DNA of 64,000 nucleotides, from assembly GCF_019802125.1 (NCBI RefSeq), contig NZ_JAHVHT010000001.1:682001-746000 (forward strand). Direction: 5' to 3'. Shown here one piece after another: positions 1 to 7,659 of this stretch. The notes under the pieces are model-generated. The model saw only the letters and a program-made list of their open reading frames with translations, ran no database searches and was not told the DNA's origin. The stretch's first letter is position 1. Every line of letters begins with the position of its first letter. Made by a program: the position numbers and the translations under genes. Source of the DNA: Tateyamaria omphalii (lineage in GTDB: Bacteria; Pseudomonadota; Alphaproteobacteria; Rhodobacterales; Rhodobacteraceae).

Positions 1-12
1 TCGGACGGACAC

Positions 13-1500
13 ATGGGCGAGCCTGTAGCAAAGATCGCTGCCATCATCGGCGGCGGGGTGATTGGCGGCGGTTGGGCCGCGCGGTTTCTGCTGAACGGGT
101 GGGATGTGCGGGTCTTTGATCCGGACCCGGAGGCGGAGGCGAAGCTGGCACCCGTGCTGGCGCAGGCGCGGCGCGCGTTGCCGAGCCTGACGGATGTCGC
201 CTTGCCCGACGAAGGGGCGTTGTCGTTCTATTCGGATTTGTCCGAGGCCGTGGCGGGGGCGGATTGGATACAGGAGAGCGTGCCGGAGCGGTTGGAGATC
301 AAGCACCGGACCTTTGCCGCCGTGCAGGCGGTATGCCCGGAGGACGCAATAATCGGGTCGTCGACCAGCGGGTTCAGGCCGAGTGAGTTGCAGGAAGGGA
401 CGAAGCGGCCTGGGCAGATCATGGTCTGTCATCCGTTCAACCCGGTCTATCTGATGCCTTTGGTTGAGGTGGTGCCGTCGCCTGCCACTGATGCGACGCT
501 CATCCAGCGGGCCAAGGCCACGCTGTCTTCGCTGGGGATGTATCCGCTGCATGTGCGCAAGGAGATTGATGCGCATATTGCGGATCGCTTCCTTGAGGCG
601 GTGTGGCGTGAGGCCTTATGGCTGGTCAAGGACGGTGTGGCGACGACCGAGGAGATCGACGAGGCCATTCGCATGGGCTTTGGCATTCGCTGGGCGCAGA
701 TGGGGCTGTTTGACACCTATCGCACCGCCGGGGGCGAGGCCGGGATGCGCCATTTCATGGCGCAGTTTGGGCCGGCGCTGAAGTGGCCCTGGACCAAGTT
801 GATGGATGTGCCGGAGTTTACCGACGAGTTGGTTGATCTGATTGCCGGGCAGTCGGATGCGCAGTCCGGGCATATGAACATTTCGGAAATGTTGGCGGCG
901 AGGGACGACAATCTGGTCGCGATGATGCGGGCGCTGAAGGCGAACGACTGGGGTGCGGGTGCCGTTCTGAATGCGCATGAGGTGTCGTTGCGTGCGGGAT
1001 CTGTTTTGGGCGCTTCCGCGGATGATTTGGAGGACGTCTCGGTTCCCATTCTGACCGTGCGCCGCGCCGTTCCGCTGGATTGGACCGATTACAATGGGCA
1101 CATGAACGAGGCGCGGTATTTGCAGGCCTTTGGCGATGCGACGGACCGGTTCATGGCCCTGATCGGGTGTGATGCCGAGTACATCGCAATGGGCGGCAGC
1201 TACTTTACCGCCGAGACGCATATCCGCCATGTGGACGAGGTACATGCGGGCACGGTGATCGAGGTGCACACGCAGGTGCTGACTGGGGCGGGCAAGAAGC
1301 TGCACCTGTTCCATGAGATGTATGATGGTGATCGTTTGCTGGCGACGGGGGAGCATTTCCTGCTGCATGTGAGCCTTGAGACGCGGCGGCCGTCGGAGCC
1401 TGCGCCGGGCATCGTGGCGGCGTTGGAGCGCATTGCTGCTGCGCATGCGCGGTTGGATGTGCCGCAGGGGGCCGGGCGGGCGGTCGGGCAGCGGCCCTGA
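13..1500 (+). CDS. L-carnitine dehydrogenase fused to a hot-dog thioesterase (probable betainyl-CoA thioesterase)
   Basis: The protein has 495 residues. Residues about 6-320 form a 3-hydroxyacyl-CoA-dehydrogenase-like NAD enzyme with a Rossmann loop (IIGGGVIGGGW) and stretches typical of L-carnitine dehydrogenase (ADWIQESVPERLE, IGSSTSGF, HPFNPVYLMPLVE, GIRWAQMGLFDTYR, GGEAGMRHF). Residues about 340-480 are a 4HBT hot-dog domain (LDWTDYNGHMNEARYLQAFGD). In known carnitine catabolism CdhA makes 3-dehydrocarnitine, a BKACE enzyme (CdhC) converts it to betainyl-CoA, and the thioesterase CdhB releases glycine betaine. Here the CdhA and CdhB roles sit on one chain. The ATG follows a GGACGGA ribosome-binding sequence. 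Neighbouring pathway genes would lie left of the window edge. Confidence 0.88.
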   Translation: MGEPVAKIAAIIGGGVIGGGWAARFLLNGWDVRVFDPDPEAEAKLAPVLAQARRALPSLTDVALPDEGALSFYSDLSEAVAGADWIQESVPERLEIKHRTFAAVQAVCPEDAIIGSSTSGFRPSELQEGTKRPGQIMVCHPFNPVYLMPLVEVVPSPATDATLIQRAKATLSSLGMYPLHVRKEIDAHIADRFLEAVWREALWLVKDGVATTEEIDEAIRMGFGIRWAQMGLFDTYRTAGGEAGMRHFMAQFGPALKWPWTKLMDVPEFTDELVDLIAGQSDAQSGHMNISEMLAARDDNLVAMMRALKANDWGAGAVLNAHEVSLRAGSVLGASADDLEDVSVPILTVRRAVPLDWTDYNGHMNEARYLQAFGDATDRFMALIGCDAEYIAMGGSYFTAETHIRHVDEVHAGTVIEVHTQVLTGAGKKLHLFHEMYDGDRLLATGEHFLLHVSLETRRPSEPAPGIVAALERIAAAHARLDVPQGAGRAVGQRP

Positions 1501-1560
1501 TCTGGTCGTTTGGCGGCTCTGTTTGCTTTCAGCAAAGGCGCCCGCCCACCGACCCAGATG

Positions 1561-2421
1561 TCACGCGATCAGTCCGCGGAGTTCCTGCAGGTGATCGGGC
1601 AGGGCGCGGGCGGTGAAGGACGCTTGCCTTATCAGGGTATCGAAATGCAGCGACAGTGTTTCGATCCGTTCGCGGTCGCGGAAGGCCATGTAGTGCCCGC
1701 CTGTGTAGATCACGGCGAGGAGTGGGCCGAAGATGGTGACAGGGGCGGAATAGAGCTGCCGTTGGTCGAAGAGGTAGATGCGCAGGCGGGGGTAGAGCTG
1801 GGTGCTGAGGTCGAGGAGCTGGTCGAGCTGATCATGCCGGGTGGCAGCAGGCAGGTCGGCGTAGTAGCCGGTGCCTGCGGCGAAGCTGTGCAGTTCGAAG
1901 AGTGGCAGGGCGATTTCGTAGTCCGATTGCGCGGCCCGCATCCAGTTGAGACGGTCGCGTGAGGCGTTGATGGCCTGCGTCGTCGTTTTGCCCAGGTGTG
2001 GTCCGTATTCCCAGGCGAGCATGTCTTCGGTTTTCAGCATGTCGGGCAGGCCAGCCGGGACGTGCCGGATTTTGTAGCCTGCCGCTTCCTGGTGCCAGGC
2101 GAAGATGCGTTCATCGATCAGGGCGCGGGGGGCTTCGGTCAGCGTGAGGGCGGCAGCGGTGAGGGCGGCCGCACTTTCGGGGCGGTCGGACAGACCCAGG
2201 AGCCAGTCGGCGGAGACGCCGAGAGCCTGGGCGCAGGCGCCGACCACTTGCGCGCCGGGCAAGCGGGCGCCGTCATCGTTGAGGGCCTGGTTGATTGTGG
2301 AGCGGTCTGTACCGACAGCACGGGCGAGAGCGCTTTGTGACATGTTGCGGTCGTGCATGGCGCGGGTGAGGCGCGTTCGGAATTGGGCAGCGCGGAGGCG
2401 TTTGTCCAGAATATCTATCAT
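1561..2421 (-). CDS. XRE-family helix-turn-helix transcriptional regulator
   Basis: The protein has 286 residues from the ATG at 2421; a longer frame upstream would run into the divergent desaturase gene and is not used. Residues about 12-75 are a Cro/CI-type HTH (MSQSALARAVGTDRSTINQA, then ALGVSADWLLGLSDRPE). The rest is a conserved effector-like region with no motif I can name. It converges on the carnitine dehydrogenase gene and is divergent from the desaturase gene, so either could be a target. The region upstream of its start is A+T-rich and holds an imperfect inverted repeat at 2445-2467, a possible operator. The ligand is unknown. Confidence 0.8.
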   Translation of the reverse strand: MIDILDKRLRAAQFRTRLTRAMHDRNMSQSALARAVGTDRSTINQALNDDGARLPGAQVVGACAQALGVSADWLLGLSDRPESAAALTAAALTLTEAPRALIDERIFAWHQEAAGYKIRHVPAGLPDMLKTEDMLAWEYGPHLGKTTTQAINASRDRLNWMRAAQSDYEIALPLFELHSFAAGTGYYADLPAATRHDQLDQLLDLSTQLYPRLRIYLFDQRQLYSAPVTIFGPLLAVIYTGGHYMAFRDRERIETLSLHFDTLIRQASFTARALPDHLQELRGLIA

Positions 2422-2444
2422 ATGGTGATATTTATCTACGTTTG

Positions 2445-2467
2445 CCGGAATTGTTAACGCAATTCGG
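2445..2467. promoter_or_regulatory. Imperfect inverted repeat in the XRE/desaturase divergent region
   Basis: CCGGAATTG, a six-base spacer, then CAATTCGG. It lies between the divergent starts of the XRE regulator (2421) and the desaturase (2528), a natural place for an autoregulatory operator. Function is inferred from position only. Confidence 0.35.
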
Positions 2468-2527
2468 AATACGCGACGACCTTGGGCGGCCTTAGTCTGT
2501 GGGCCGGTTCTCCAGCGAGTTTTGCCC

Positions 2528-3448
2528 ATGTCTGCACGCCGGTCGTCGCGCCGTTTGCCTTTTGATCGTCCCGCACGGGTGGAGTGGATCACCCTTGGCC
2601 TGTGGCTTGTTTGTATGGGGCTTTGGGCGGTAGCGATGCTTGTCGGGTCCGGAGTGATCGCATGGATTGTGCTGGTGTTTGCGCTGGTGCTGCATGCCTC
2701 GCTGACCCATGAGGTGCTGCATGGGCATCCGTTTCCGTCTCGGTTGGCGAGTGAGGCGCTGGTGGTGGTCAATCCTGGTCTGTTTGTGCCGTACCTGAGG
2801 TTCCGCGACACGCATCTGGCGCATCATCAGGATGCGAACCTGACCGATCCCTATGACGATCCTGAAAGCAACTATGTGGACCCGGTGGTGTGGCGGCGTA
2901 TGCCGCGGGTTCTGCGGGTCGTGCTGCGGGTGAACAACACGTTGGCGGGGCGGATGCTGGTGGGTCCGCTTGTGGGGCAGATCTTGTTCATGCGCGATGA
3001 CTGGCGCGCCATCCGCGAGGGGGATCGGCAGGTCTTGCGCGGGTGGTTGGTGCATGTGCCCGGTGTGGTGCTGGTGGTCGGCTTGGTGAGCGTGGGGTCG
3101 ATGCCGCTCTGGGCCTATCTGGCTGGGTGCTATGCGGCGCTGTCCGTTTTGAAGATACGCACGTTCCTTGAGCATCAGGCACATGAGCGTGCGCGGGGGC
3201 GGACGGTGATTGTCGAGGATCGCGGGCTGCTCGCGTTTCTGTTTCTGAACAACAACTTCCACGTCGTGCATCACATGCATCCGCGGGTGCCTTGGTATCG
3301 GTTGCCAGCGCTCTACCGCGCTCATCGTGATCGGTATCTCAAATCCAACGAAGGTTATCGCTATGGCTCGTACAGAGAGGTGTTTGCGCAGCACTTTCTG
3401 ACAGCCAAGGATCCGGTGCCGCATCCGCTCTGGTCCTCGGATCGCTGA
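2528..3448 (+). CDS. Membrane fatty-acid desaturase family protein
   Basis: The protein has 306 residues. It carries the three histidine boxes of membrane di-iron desaturases/hydroxylases: HEVLHGH near residue 62, HLAHH near 98 and HVVHH near 247. Hydrophobic stretches at about 22-62 and 168-205 fit the four-helix fold. The family inserts double bonds or hydroxyl groups into acyl chains or carotenoids at the inner membrane; the substrate here is not evident. I chose the ATG at 2528 over an in-frame TTG two codons upstream. The EamA transporter starts 16 bases after its stop, so the two may be co-transcribed. Confidence 0.85.
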   Translation: MSARRSSRRLPFDRPARVEWITLGLWLVCMGLWAVAMLVGSGVIAWIVLVFALVLHASLTHEVLHGHPFPSRLASEALVVVNPGLFVPYLRFRDTHLAHHQDANLTDPYDDPESNYVDPVVWRRMPRVLRVVLRVNNTLAGRMLVGPLVGQILFMRDDWRAIREGDRQVLRGWLVHVPGVVLVVGLVSVGSMPLWAYLAGCYAALSVLKIRTFLEHQAHERARGRTVIVEDRGLLAFLFLNNNFHVVHHMHPRVPWYRLPALYRAHRDRYLKSNEGYRYGSYREVFAQHFLTAKDPVPHPLWSSDR

Positions 3449-3464
3449 GCCGCCATAGAGGGCC

Positions 3465-4367
3465 ATGGCCCTCTGGATCCCGATCACTGTCGCTGCCGCG
3501 TTCTTTCAGACATTGCGGTTCATGCTGCAGCGGCAGCTGTCCCTTGGCACGCTGAGTGCGTCTGGGGCCACGCTGGCGCGGTTTCTCTACTCCTCGCCGC
3601 TCATTCTTGTCCTGATCGTTCTCTATATGGCGTCGACGGCGCAGGTCTGGCCGGAACTTGAGTGGCGGTTCTGGGTATTTGGCGCGCTGGGCGGGACGGC
3701 ACAGATTCTGGCCACTGTCGCGACCGTTCTGCTGTTTCAGGCCCGCAATTTCGCCGTCGGGATCACGTTCAAGAAGACCGAAGGCATTCAGGCAGTGCTG
3801 GTGGGCTGGGTGCTTCTTGGAGACGTGGTGAGCGGCTGGGGCTTTGCGGCCATCGGCCTTGGTCTGGTCGGGGTACTTTTGCTGTCCGCGCCGCCCGACA
3901 TGGCAAAGTGGGGCTGGCGCGACCTTGCAAACCGTTCGACCGGTTTGGGCCTGATGGCCGGGTTGCTCTTTGCCGTGTCCGGTGTCTGTTATCGGGGCGC
4001 GTCGCTGAGCCTTGATCTGGCCGATCCACTGGCCCGCGCGGGCCTGACCCTGGCGGCTGTGACGGCCATGCAAACCGTTGCCATGCTGCTGTGGTTGCGC
4101 TGGCGCGAGCCGGGGCAGATCGCTGCCGTGTGGTCCGCCCGCCGCGTTGCGATATGGGTCGGTTTGATGTCGATGGCTGGATCGTTCTGCTGGTTCACTG
4201 CCTTCACGCTGCAGAATGCGGCCTATGTCAAAGCGGTGGGTCAGGTTGAGCTGGCGATGAGTGCGCTGGCCAGCGTGCTGATCTTTCGCGAGACGATCAA
4301 GCTGCGTGAATGGATGGGAATGGCCGTACTTTTGGCGTCCATCCTGTTGCTGGTCACTGTGATCTAG
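3465..4367 (+). CDS. EamA/DMT-family inner-membrane transporter
   Basis: The protein has 300 residues and is almost entirely hydrophobic, with about ten predicted membrane segments arranged as two EamA repeats. The C-terminal repeat ends in the usual pattern (QVELAMSALASVLIFRETI, then a final helix). Members export metabolites or amino acids; nothing here shows the substrate. It follows the desaturase by 16 bases and its stop overlaps the convergent NUDIX gene by four bases. Confidence 0.85.
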   Translation: MALWIPITVAAAFFQTLRFMLQRQLSLGTLSASGATLARFLYSSPLILVLIVLYMASTAQVWPELEWRFWVFGALGGTAQILATVATVLLFQARNFAVGITFKKTEGIQAVLVGWVLLGDVVSGWGFAAIGLGLVGVLLLSAPPDMAKWGWRDLANRSTGLGLMAGLLFAVSGVCYRGASLSLDLADPLARAGLTLAAVTAMQTVAMLLWLRWREPGQIAAVWSARRVAIWVGLMSMAGSFCWFTAFTLQNAAYVKAVGQVELAMSALASVLIFRETIKLREWMGMAVLLASILLLVTVI

Positions 4368-5059
4368 TCCGTCAGGGGATGGCCGCGCAGGCGTAGAAAC
4401 AGGCTTTCCTCGTCGTTGTTCTTGAAATACGGCACGCTGTCTGGCGGCGTGCGGTCCGTGACGCGGGCGGCGATTTCGGCCAGCACGACTTCTGTGATGA
4501 AGGGCATGTCGAAGCCGCGGACTTCATCCAGCGCGACCCATTGCAGATGCGACAGCTCGTCCGAGGCGCGGCTGAAATCGTCTGGTTCGGAGGCCAGATC
4601 ATCTGCGTCGATCAGGAAAAAGCGGGCGTCGAAGCGCCGCGGGCGGCCCGGTGGTGTCAGGGCGCGGAACACGAATTGCAGCGGCGCGGCGTGGGGCCGG
4701 TGACCTGTGGCGGCGAATTGCGTCCAGTCCGGTGGTGCGTCGTCCCAGCTGCCCGATTGGCCGAGGATCTGGCCGGTCTCCTCGAACAGCTCGCGAATGG
4801 CGGCGGCGGCCAGCGCCGGGACAAGCTGCGTGTCGCCATCTTCCGCCAGCCGCACGTCATTTGGTGCAGCCAGCGGAGAGGCCAGTGGCACGGTGTGATC
4901 GCCGGCATCGACAGCACCGCCGGGAAAAACGAATTTGTTGGGCATGAACGCCGCCTTGGCGCCGCGTTGTCCCATCAGGATGCGGGGGGCCGTGAACCTG
5001 TCGCGCAGCACGATCACGGTCGCCGCGTTTCTGATTTGTGTCTTGTCGATCTGTGTCAT
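4364..5059 (-). CDS. NUDIX hydrolase
   Basis: The protein has 231 residues. The NUDIX box is split by an insertion typical of this subfamily: FVFPGGAVDAGD near residues 44-55, then IRELFEETGQILG near 91-103, giving the REXXEE metal-binding core (RELFEE). NUDIX enzymes hydrolyse nucleoside diphosphates linked to other groups; the substrate is not predictable. The start is 38 bases after the DUF983 stop on the same strand, so the two probably form an operon. The ATG at 5059 is preferred because the domain begins directly after it (VIVLRDR). Confidence 0.88.
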   Translation of the reverse strand: MTQIDKTQIRNAATVIVLRDRFTAPRILMGQRGAKAAFMPNKFVFPGGAVDAGDHTVPLASPLAAPNDVRLAEDGDTQLVPALAAAAIRELFEETGQILGQSGSWDDAPPDWTQFAATGHRPHAAPLQFVFRALTPPGRPRRFDARFFLIDADDLASEPDDFSRASDELSHLQWVALDEVRGFDMPFITEVVLAEIAARVTDRTPPDSVPYFKNNDEESLFLRLRGHPLTD

Positions 5060-5097
5060 CTCACCCCTTTGCACGGTCGGCGGTGGGGGTGACAGGA

Positions 5098-5496
5098 TCA
5101 CCCGTCGTGGCCAAAGCCGCCCATGCCTCGGGCCCACTGAAAGCCGACGATGGCGCCCTTGAGCCGGGGCAGAAGGTAAAGCGACAGGCCCACACAGCCA
5201 ACTGCAAAAATCGTGAAAAGCACCAGCGGTTCTGGCCGCCATTCCACGAACACCACATGCAGTAGCGGCGCCATGAGGTGTCCCACGATCAGGATGGTGA
5301 GGTAGGCCGGGCCGTCATCGGCGCGGGCATGGGTATAGTCCAGCTTGCAGACCGAGCAGCTGTCGCCCAGCTTCAGGTACCCCTTGAGAACGTTGCCGTT
5401 GCCGCAGCGTGGGCATTTGCGTCGCCAGCCGCGCAGCAGGGCAGTGCGCATGTGACGTTCAGGTGTGTCGGTGAGACTTGTCTGCTCGGACTGCAT
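5098..5496 (-). CDS. DUF983 family membrane protein with N-terminal zinc ribbon
   Basis: The protein has 132 residues. A CPRCG...CSVCKLDY pattern near residues 33-59 has the four-cysteine spacing of a zinc ribbon. Two hydrophobic segments follow (YLTILIVGHLMAPLLHVVFV and LVLFTIFAVGCVGLSLYLL). The family is widespread in Alphaproteobacteria and has no assigned function. It sits just upstream of the NUDIX gene on the same strand, an arrangement I recall from related genomes. The start at 5496 gives MQSEQTS. Confidence 0.85.
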   Translation of the reverse strand: MQSEQTSLTDTPERHMRTALLRGWRRKCPRCGNGNVLKGYLKLGDSCSVCKLDYTHARADDGPAYLTILIVGHLMAPLLHVVFVEWRPEPLVLFTIFAVGCVGLSLYLLPRLKGAIVGFQWARGMGGFGHDG

Positions 5497-5699
5497 CGGA
5501 AAACCTTTCTGGGAATGGACCCAACATGAGGTGCGCCCGGGTAAAACGGAATGCCGCAATCTGTCCTTGCGTCCCGATGTCGCGTTCCCAATCGGTGGGT
5601 CCAAAAAAATTCGACGGAAACTGCATATGCGCCCGTTTGTACTGGCACAGGGCGGCGGAGTGGACTGATCGCCCAGAAACAAAAAACGGAGAAACACCT

Positions 5700-6143
5700 A
5701 TGCAACGCAGCACATTCATTGCCGCCATTGCGGCAGCTGCCGTCGGACTGACAACGTTGTCCGCCATGGCGCGGGACCGCGGTCCCGATTTTTCCGCGCT
5801 CGATGCGGATGGCAGTGGCGAAGTGACGCTTCAGGAAATGCAGGCATACGCCGAAGCACGTTTCAGCCAGGCCGATACAGACAGCGATGGCTTCCTGTCG
5901 CTGGAGGAATTGCAGGCCGGCGGCGAAGACCGTGGCAGGGATCGCGCGCAGCGCGTTCTGGCCCGTATGGACGCAGACAAGGACGGCAAGTTGTCCCCGA
6001 CCGAGATGCAGAACGCGCGCCGTGACCCCGCGCGGATGTTTGATCGGCTTGATGCCGACAACAGTGGCGGCATTTCAGCCGAGGAATTCCAACAGGCGCG
6101 GGCCGAGGCCCGTGATCGTGGTTCGAAACCGCGCAACAACTGA
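5700..6143 (+). CDS. Secreted EF-hand calcium-binding protein
   Basis: The protein has 147 residues: a signal peptide (about 1-24, ending LSAMA) and four EF-hand-like loops, DADGSGEVTLQE, DTDSDGFLSLEE, DADKDGKLSPTE and DADNSGGISAEE. All have acidic residues at positions 1, 3, 5 and 12, so calcium binding is likely. It is exported and probably periplasmic. It lies 57 bases upstream of the ECF sigma gene on the same strand and so belongs to the extracytoplasmic sensing module that follows. The start follows a GGAGAAACACCT leader. Confidence 0.85.
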   Translation: MQRSTFIAAIAAAAVGLTTLSAMARDRGPDFSALDADGSGEVTLQEMQAYAEARFSQADTDSDGFLSLEELQAGGEDRGRDRAQRVLARMDADKDGKLSPTEMQNARRDPARMFDRLDADNSGGISAEEFQQARAEARDRGSKPRNN

Positions 6144-6200
6144 TGTCAAAAGGTTCCGCCCCTTGTTTGACGGGGCGGGACCATTCAGATTGCCGAGACG

Positions 6201-6788
6201 ATGACCATGCCGCTTGACGCCCACTTGGACGTGGATGATGCAACGCTTCTTGCCCGCTATGCGCGGGGAGATGTGGCGGCCGCCCGTGCGTTGACCGTGC
6301 GTTTTGTACCTCGTGCGCAGGCCCAGGCATTTCGTATGCTGGGCGACGGGACCGAGGCAGAGGACGTGGTGCAGGAGGCGATGTTACGATTGTGGCGCAT
6401 AGCCCCGGAGTGGCGGGAGGGCGAAGCGCAGGTATCGACCTGGATGTACCGCGTGGTGTCGAATTTGTGCATCGACCGTCTGCGCAAGCGCCCGCGCGCA
6501 GGTGTTGCACTTGACGAGGTTGCCGAGCCGGAGGACCCGAGCCCCGGTGCGGACGAGCGGCTGCAGGAGAATGCGCGTCACGCCGCATTGCGTGATGCGA
6601 TTGCCGACCTGCCGGAGCGGCAGCGCGTGGCCTTGACCCTGCGCCATTTCGAGGGGGCGTCGAACCCCGAGATTGCGGCTGCTCTGGGCGTGAGTGTCGA
6701 GGCTGTGGAAAGCCTGACAGCCCGCGCCAAACGCGCGCTTGCGCTGGCTTTGAAAGGGCGGGTTGCCGCCCTTGGATATGAAGGATGA
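6201..6788 (+). CDS. ECF-type RNA polymerase sigma factor
   Basis: The protein has 195 residues. Region 2 is at about 30-97 (DGTEAEDVVQEAMLRLW, then WMYRVVSNLCIDRLRKR). Region 4 is at about 128-185 (LPERQRVALTLRHFEGASNPEIAAALGVSVEAVESLTARAKR, quoted as separate motifs: LPERQRVALTLRHFEG and EIAAALGVSVEAVESL). There is no region 3, as expected for ECF factors. The stop overlaps the next gene (ATGA), implying translational coupling with a likely anti-sigma protein. EF-hand and metal-sensor neighbours suggest control of an envelope, metal or calcium response; that role is inference. Confidence 0.92.
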   Translation: MTMPLDAHLDVDDATLLARYARGDVAAARALTVRFVPRAQAQAFRMLGDGTEAEDVVQEAMLRLWRIAPEWREGEAQVSTWMYRVVSNLCIDRLRKRPRAGVALDEVAEPEDPSPGADERLQENARHAALRDAIADLPERQRVALTLRHFEGASNPEIAAALGVSVEAVESLTARAKRALALALKGRVAALGYEG

Positions 6789-7162
6789 AGGACATGACCC
6801 GAGGTTCCGAGACCCCCGATCCGGACAAGATCATCGAACAGATGCTGGACGATCTGGCGGCTGAACCCATGCCTGATCCGTCCGACGATCTGATGAAACG
6901 TGTTCTGGCAGACGCCGCGGCCCATTTGCCGCCGCCGGGCGGCGCACCTGCCGCGGTGCCATGGTGGCGCGAGCTGGTGCAGGGGATCGGCGGCTGGGGT
7001 GCGATTGGCGGGCTCGTTGCGGCCACGGTCGCGGGCTTTGCCATCGGTCTGGGAGCATTGGACGCCACCGGTGTGGATGCGGTCTGGACGTTGGGATATG
7101 GGGAGAATTACGGCACCGAACTGGGCCTGGACGCCTTTGGCTGGGCGCTGGAGGAGGGGTGA
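6785..7162 (+). CDS. Small membrane protein, probable anti-sigma factor
   Basis: The protein has 125 residues: an acidic N-terminal cytoplasmic part (residues 1-65), one membrane segment (about 69-92, GGWGAIGGLVAATVAGFAIG) and a short periplasmic tail. I do not recognise the family by sequence. Its size, topology and four-base overlap with the ECF sigma gene are those of small single-pass anti-sigma factors such as CnrY-type proteins. It ends two bases before the metal-sensor-like gene. The anti-sigma role is inferred from context. Confidence 0.7.
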   Translation: MKDMTRGSETPDPDKIIEQMLDDLAAEPMPDPSDDLMKRVLADAAAHLPPPGGAPAAVPWWRELVQGIGGWGAIGGLVAATVAGFAIGLGALDATGVDAVWTLGYGENYGTELGLDAFGWALEEG

Positions 7163-7164
7163 AC

Positions 7165-7650
7165 ATGGCAGATACGGGTGTGAAGCGGCGCTGCCCGCTT
7201 TGGGTCAAGGTTCTTCTGGGCGCTTCGCTGGCCGGCAATCTGGCGGTTGCCGGGCTGGTCGGAGGTATGGCGCTGCGTGGAGGTCCCCTGGGTGGGAAAG
7301 GACCCGGCATGGGGTACGCGATGCCGTATGTTCTTGCCTTGCCGCACGAGGACCGGCGCATGGTGTTCAGCACTGTGCGCGGTGATCCCGATCTGCCCGA
7401 CCGCAGCGCGAGGCGGGCTGCGTATCGGGACATGGTTGCCCTGCTAAAGGCGGACACGCTTGATCGCGTCGCAGTGGAAGCTGTACTTGAGCGTCAATCG
7501 CAGGGCGTGTCAGATGTGCAGGCGGTCGCACAGTCCGCCTGGCTGGATATCGTTACGGCCATGCCCGCGGAAGAGCGCAAGGCCTATGCGCAACGGGTGG
7601 AAGAGGTTGCGTCACGCGAACGGCCGAACAAGCCCGGCAAGAAGGATTAG
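7165..7650 (+). CDS. Periplasmic heavy-metal-sensor-like (CnrX/ZraP-type) protein
   Basis: The protein has 161 residues. An N-terminal membrane anchor (about 11-37, LWVKVLLGASLAGNLAVAGL) is followed by a helical periplasmic domain containing LPHEDRRMVF and repeated Arg/Glu helices. This matches the Spy/CnrX/ZraP superfamily, whose members bind metals or act as chaperones and transmit signals to an ECF/anti-sigma pair. It lies last in the sigma module and converges on the PleD-like gene. The metal specificity cannot be read from sequence. Confidence 0.75.
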   Translation: MADTGVKRRCPLWVKVLLGASLAGNLAVAGLVGGMALRGGPLGGKGPGMGYAMPYVLALPHEDRRMVFSTVRGDPDLPDRSARRAAYRDMVALLKADTLDRVAVEAVLERQSQGVSDVQAVAQSAWLDIVTAMPAEERKAYAQRVEEVASRERPNKPGKKD

Positions 7651-7659
7651 CGCGGGCGA

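Noticed and set aside
2492..3487. Long open frame on the minus strand opposite the desaturase
   Set aside because: It has no domain, is Arg/His/Pro-rich as shadow frames of high-G+C genes are, and the plus-strand desaturase with three histidine boxes explains the region.
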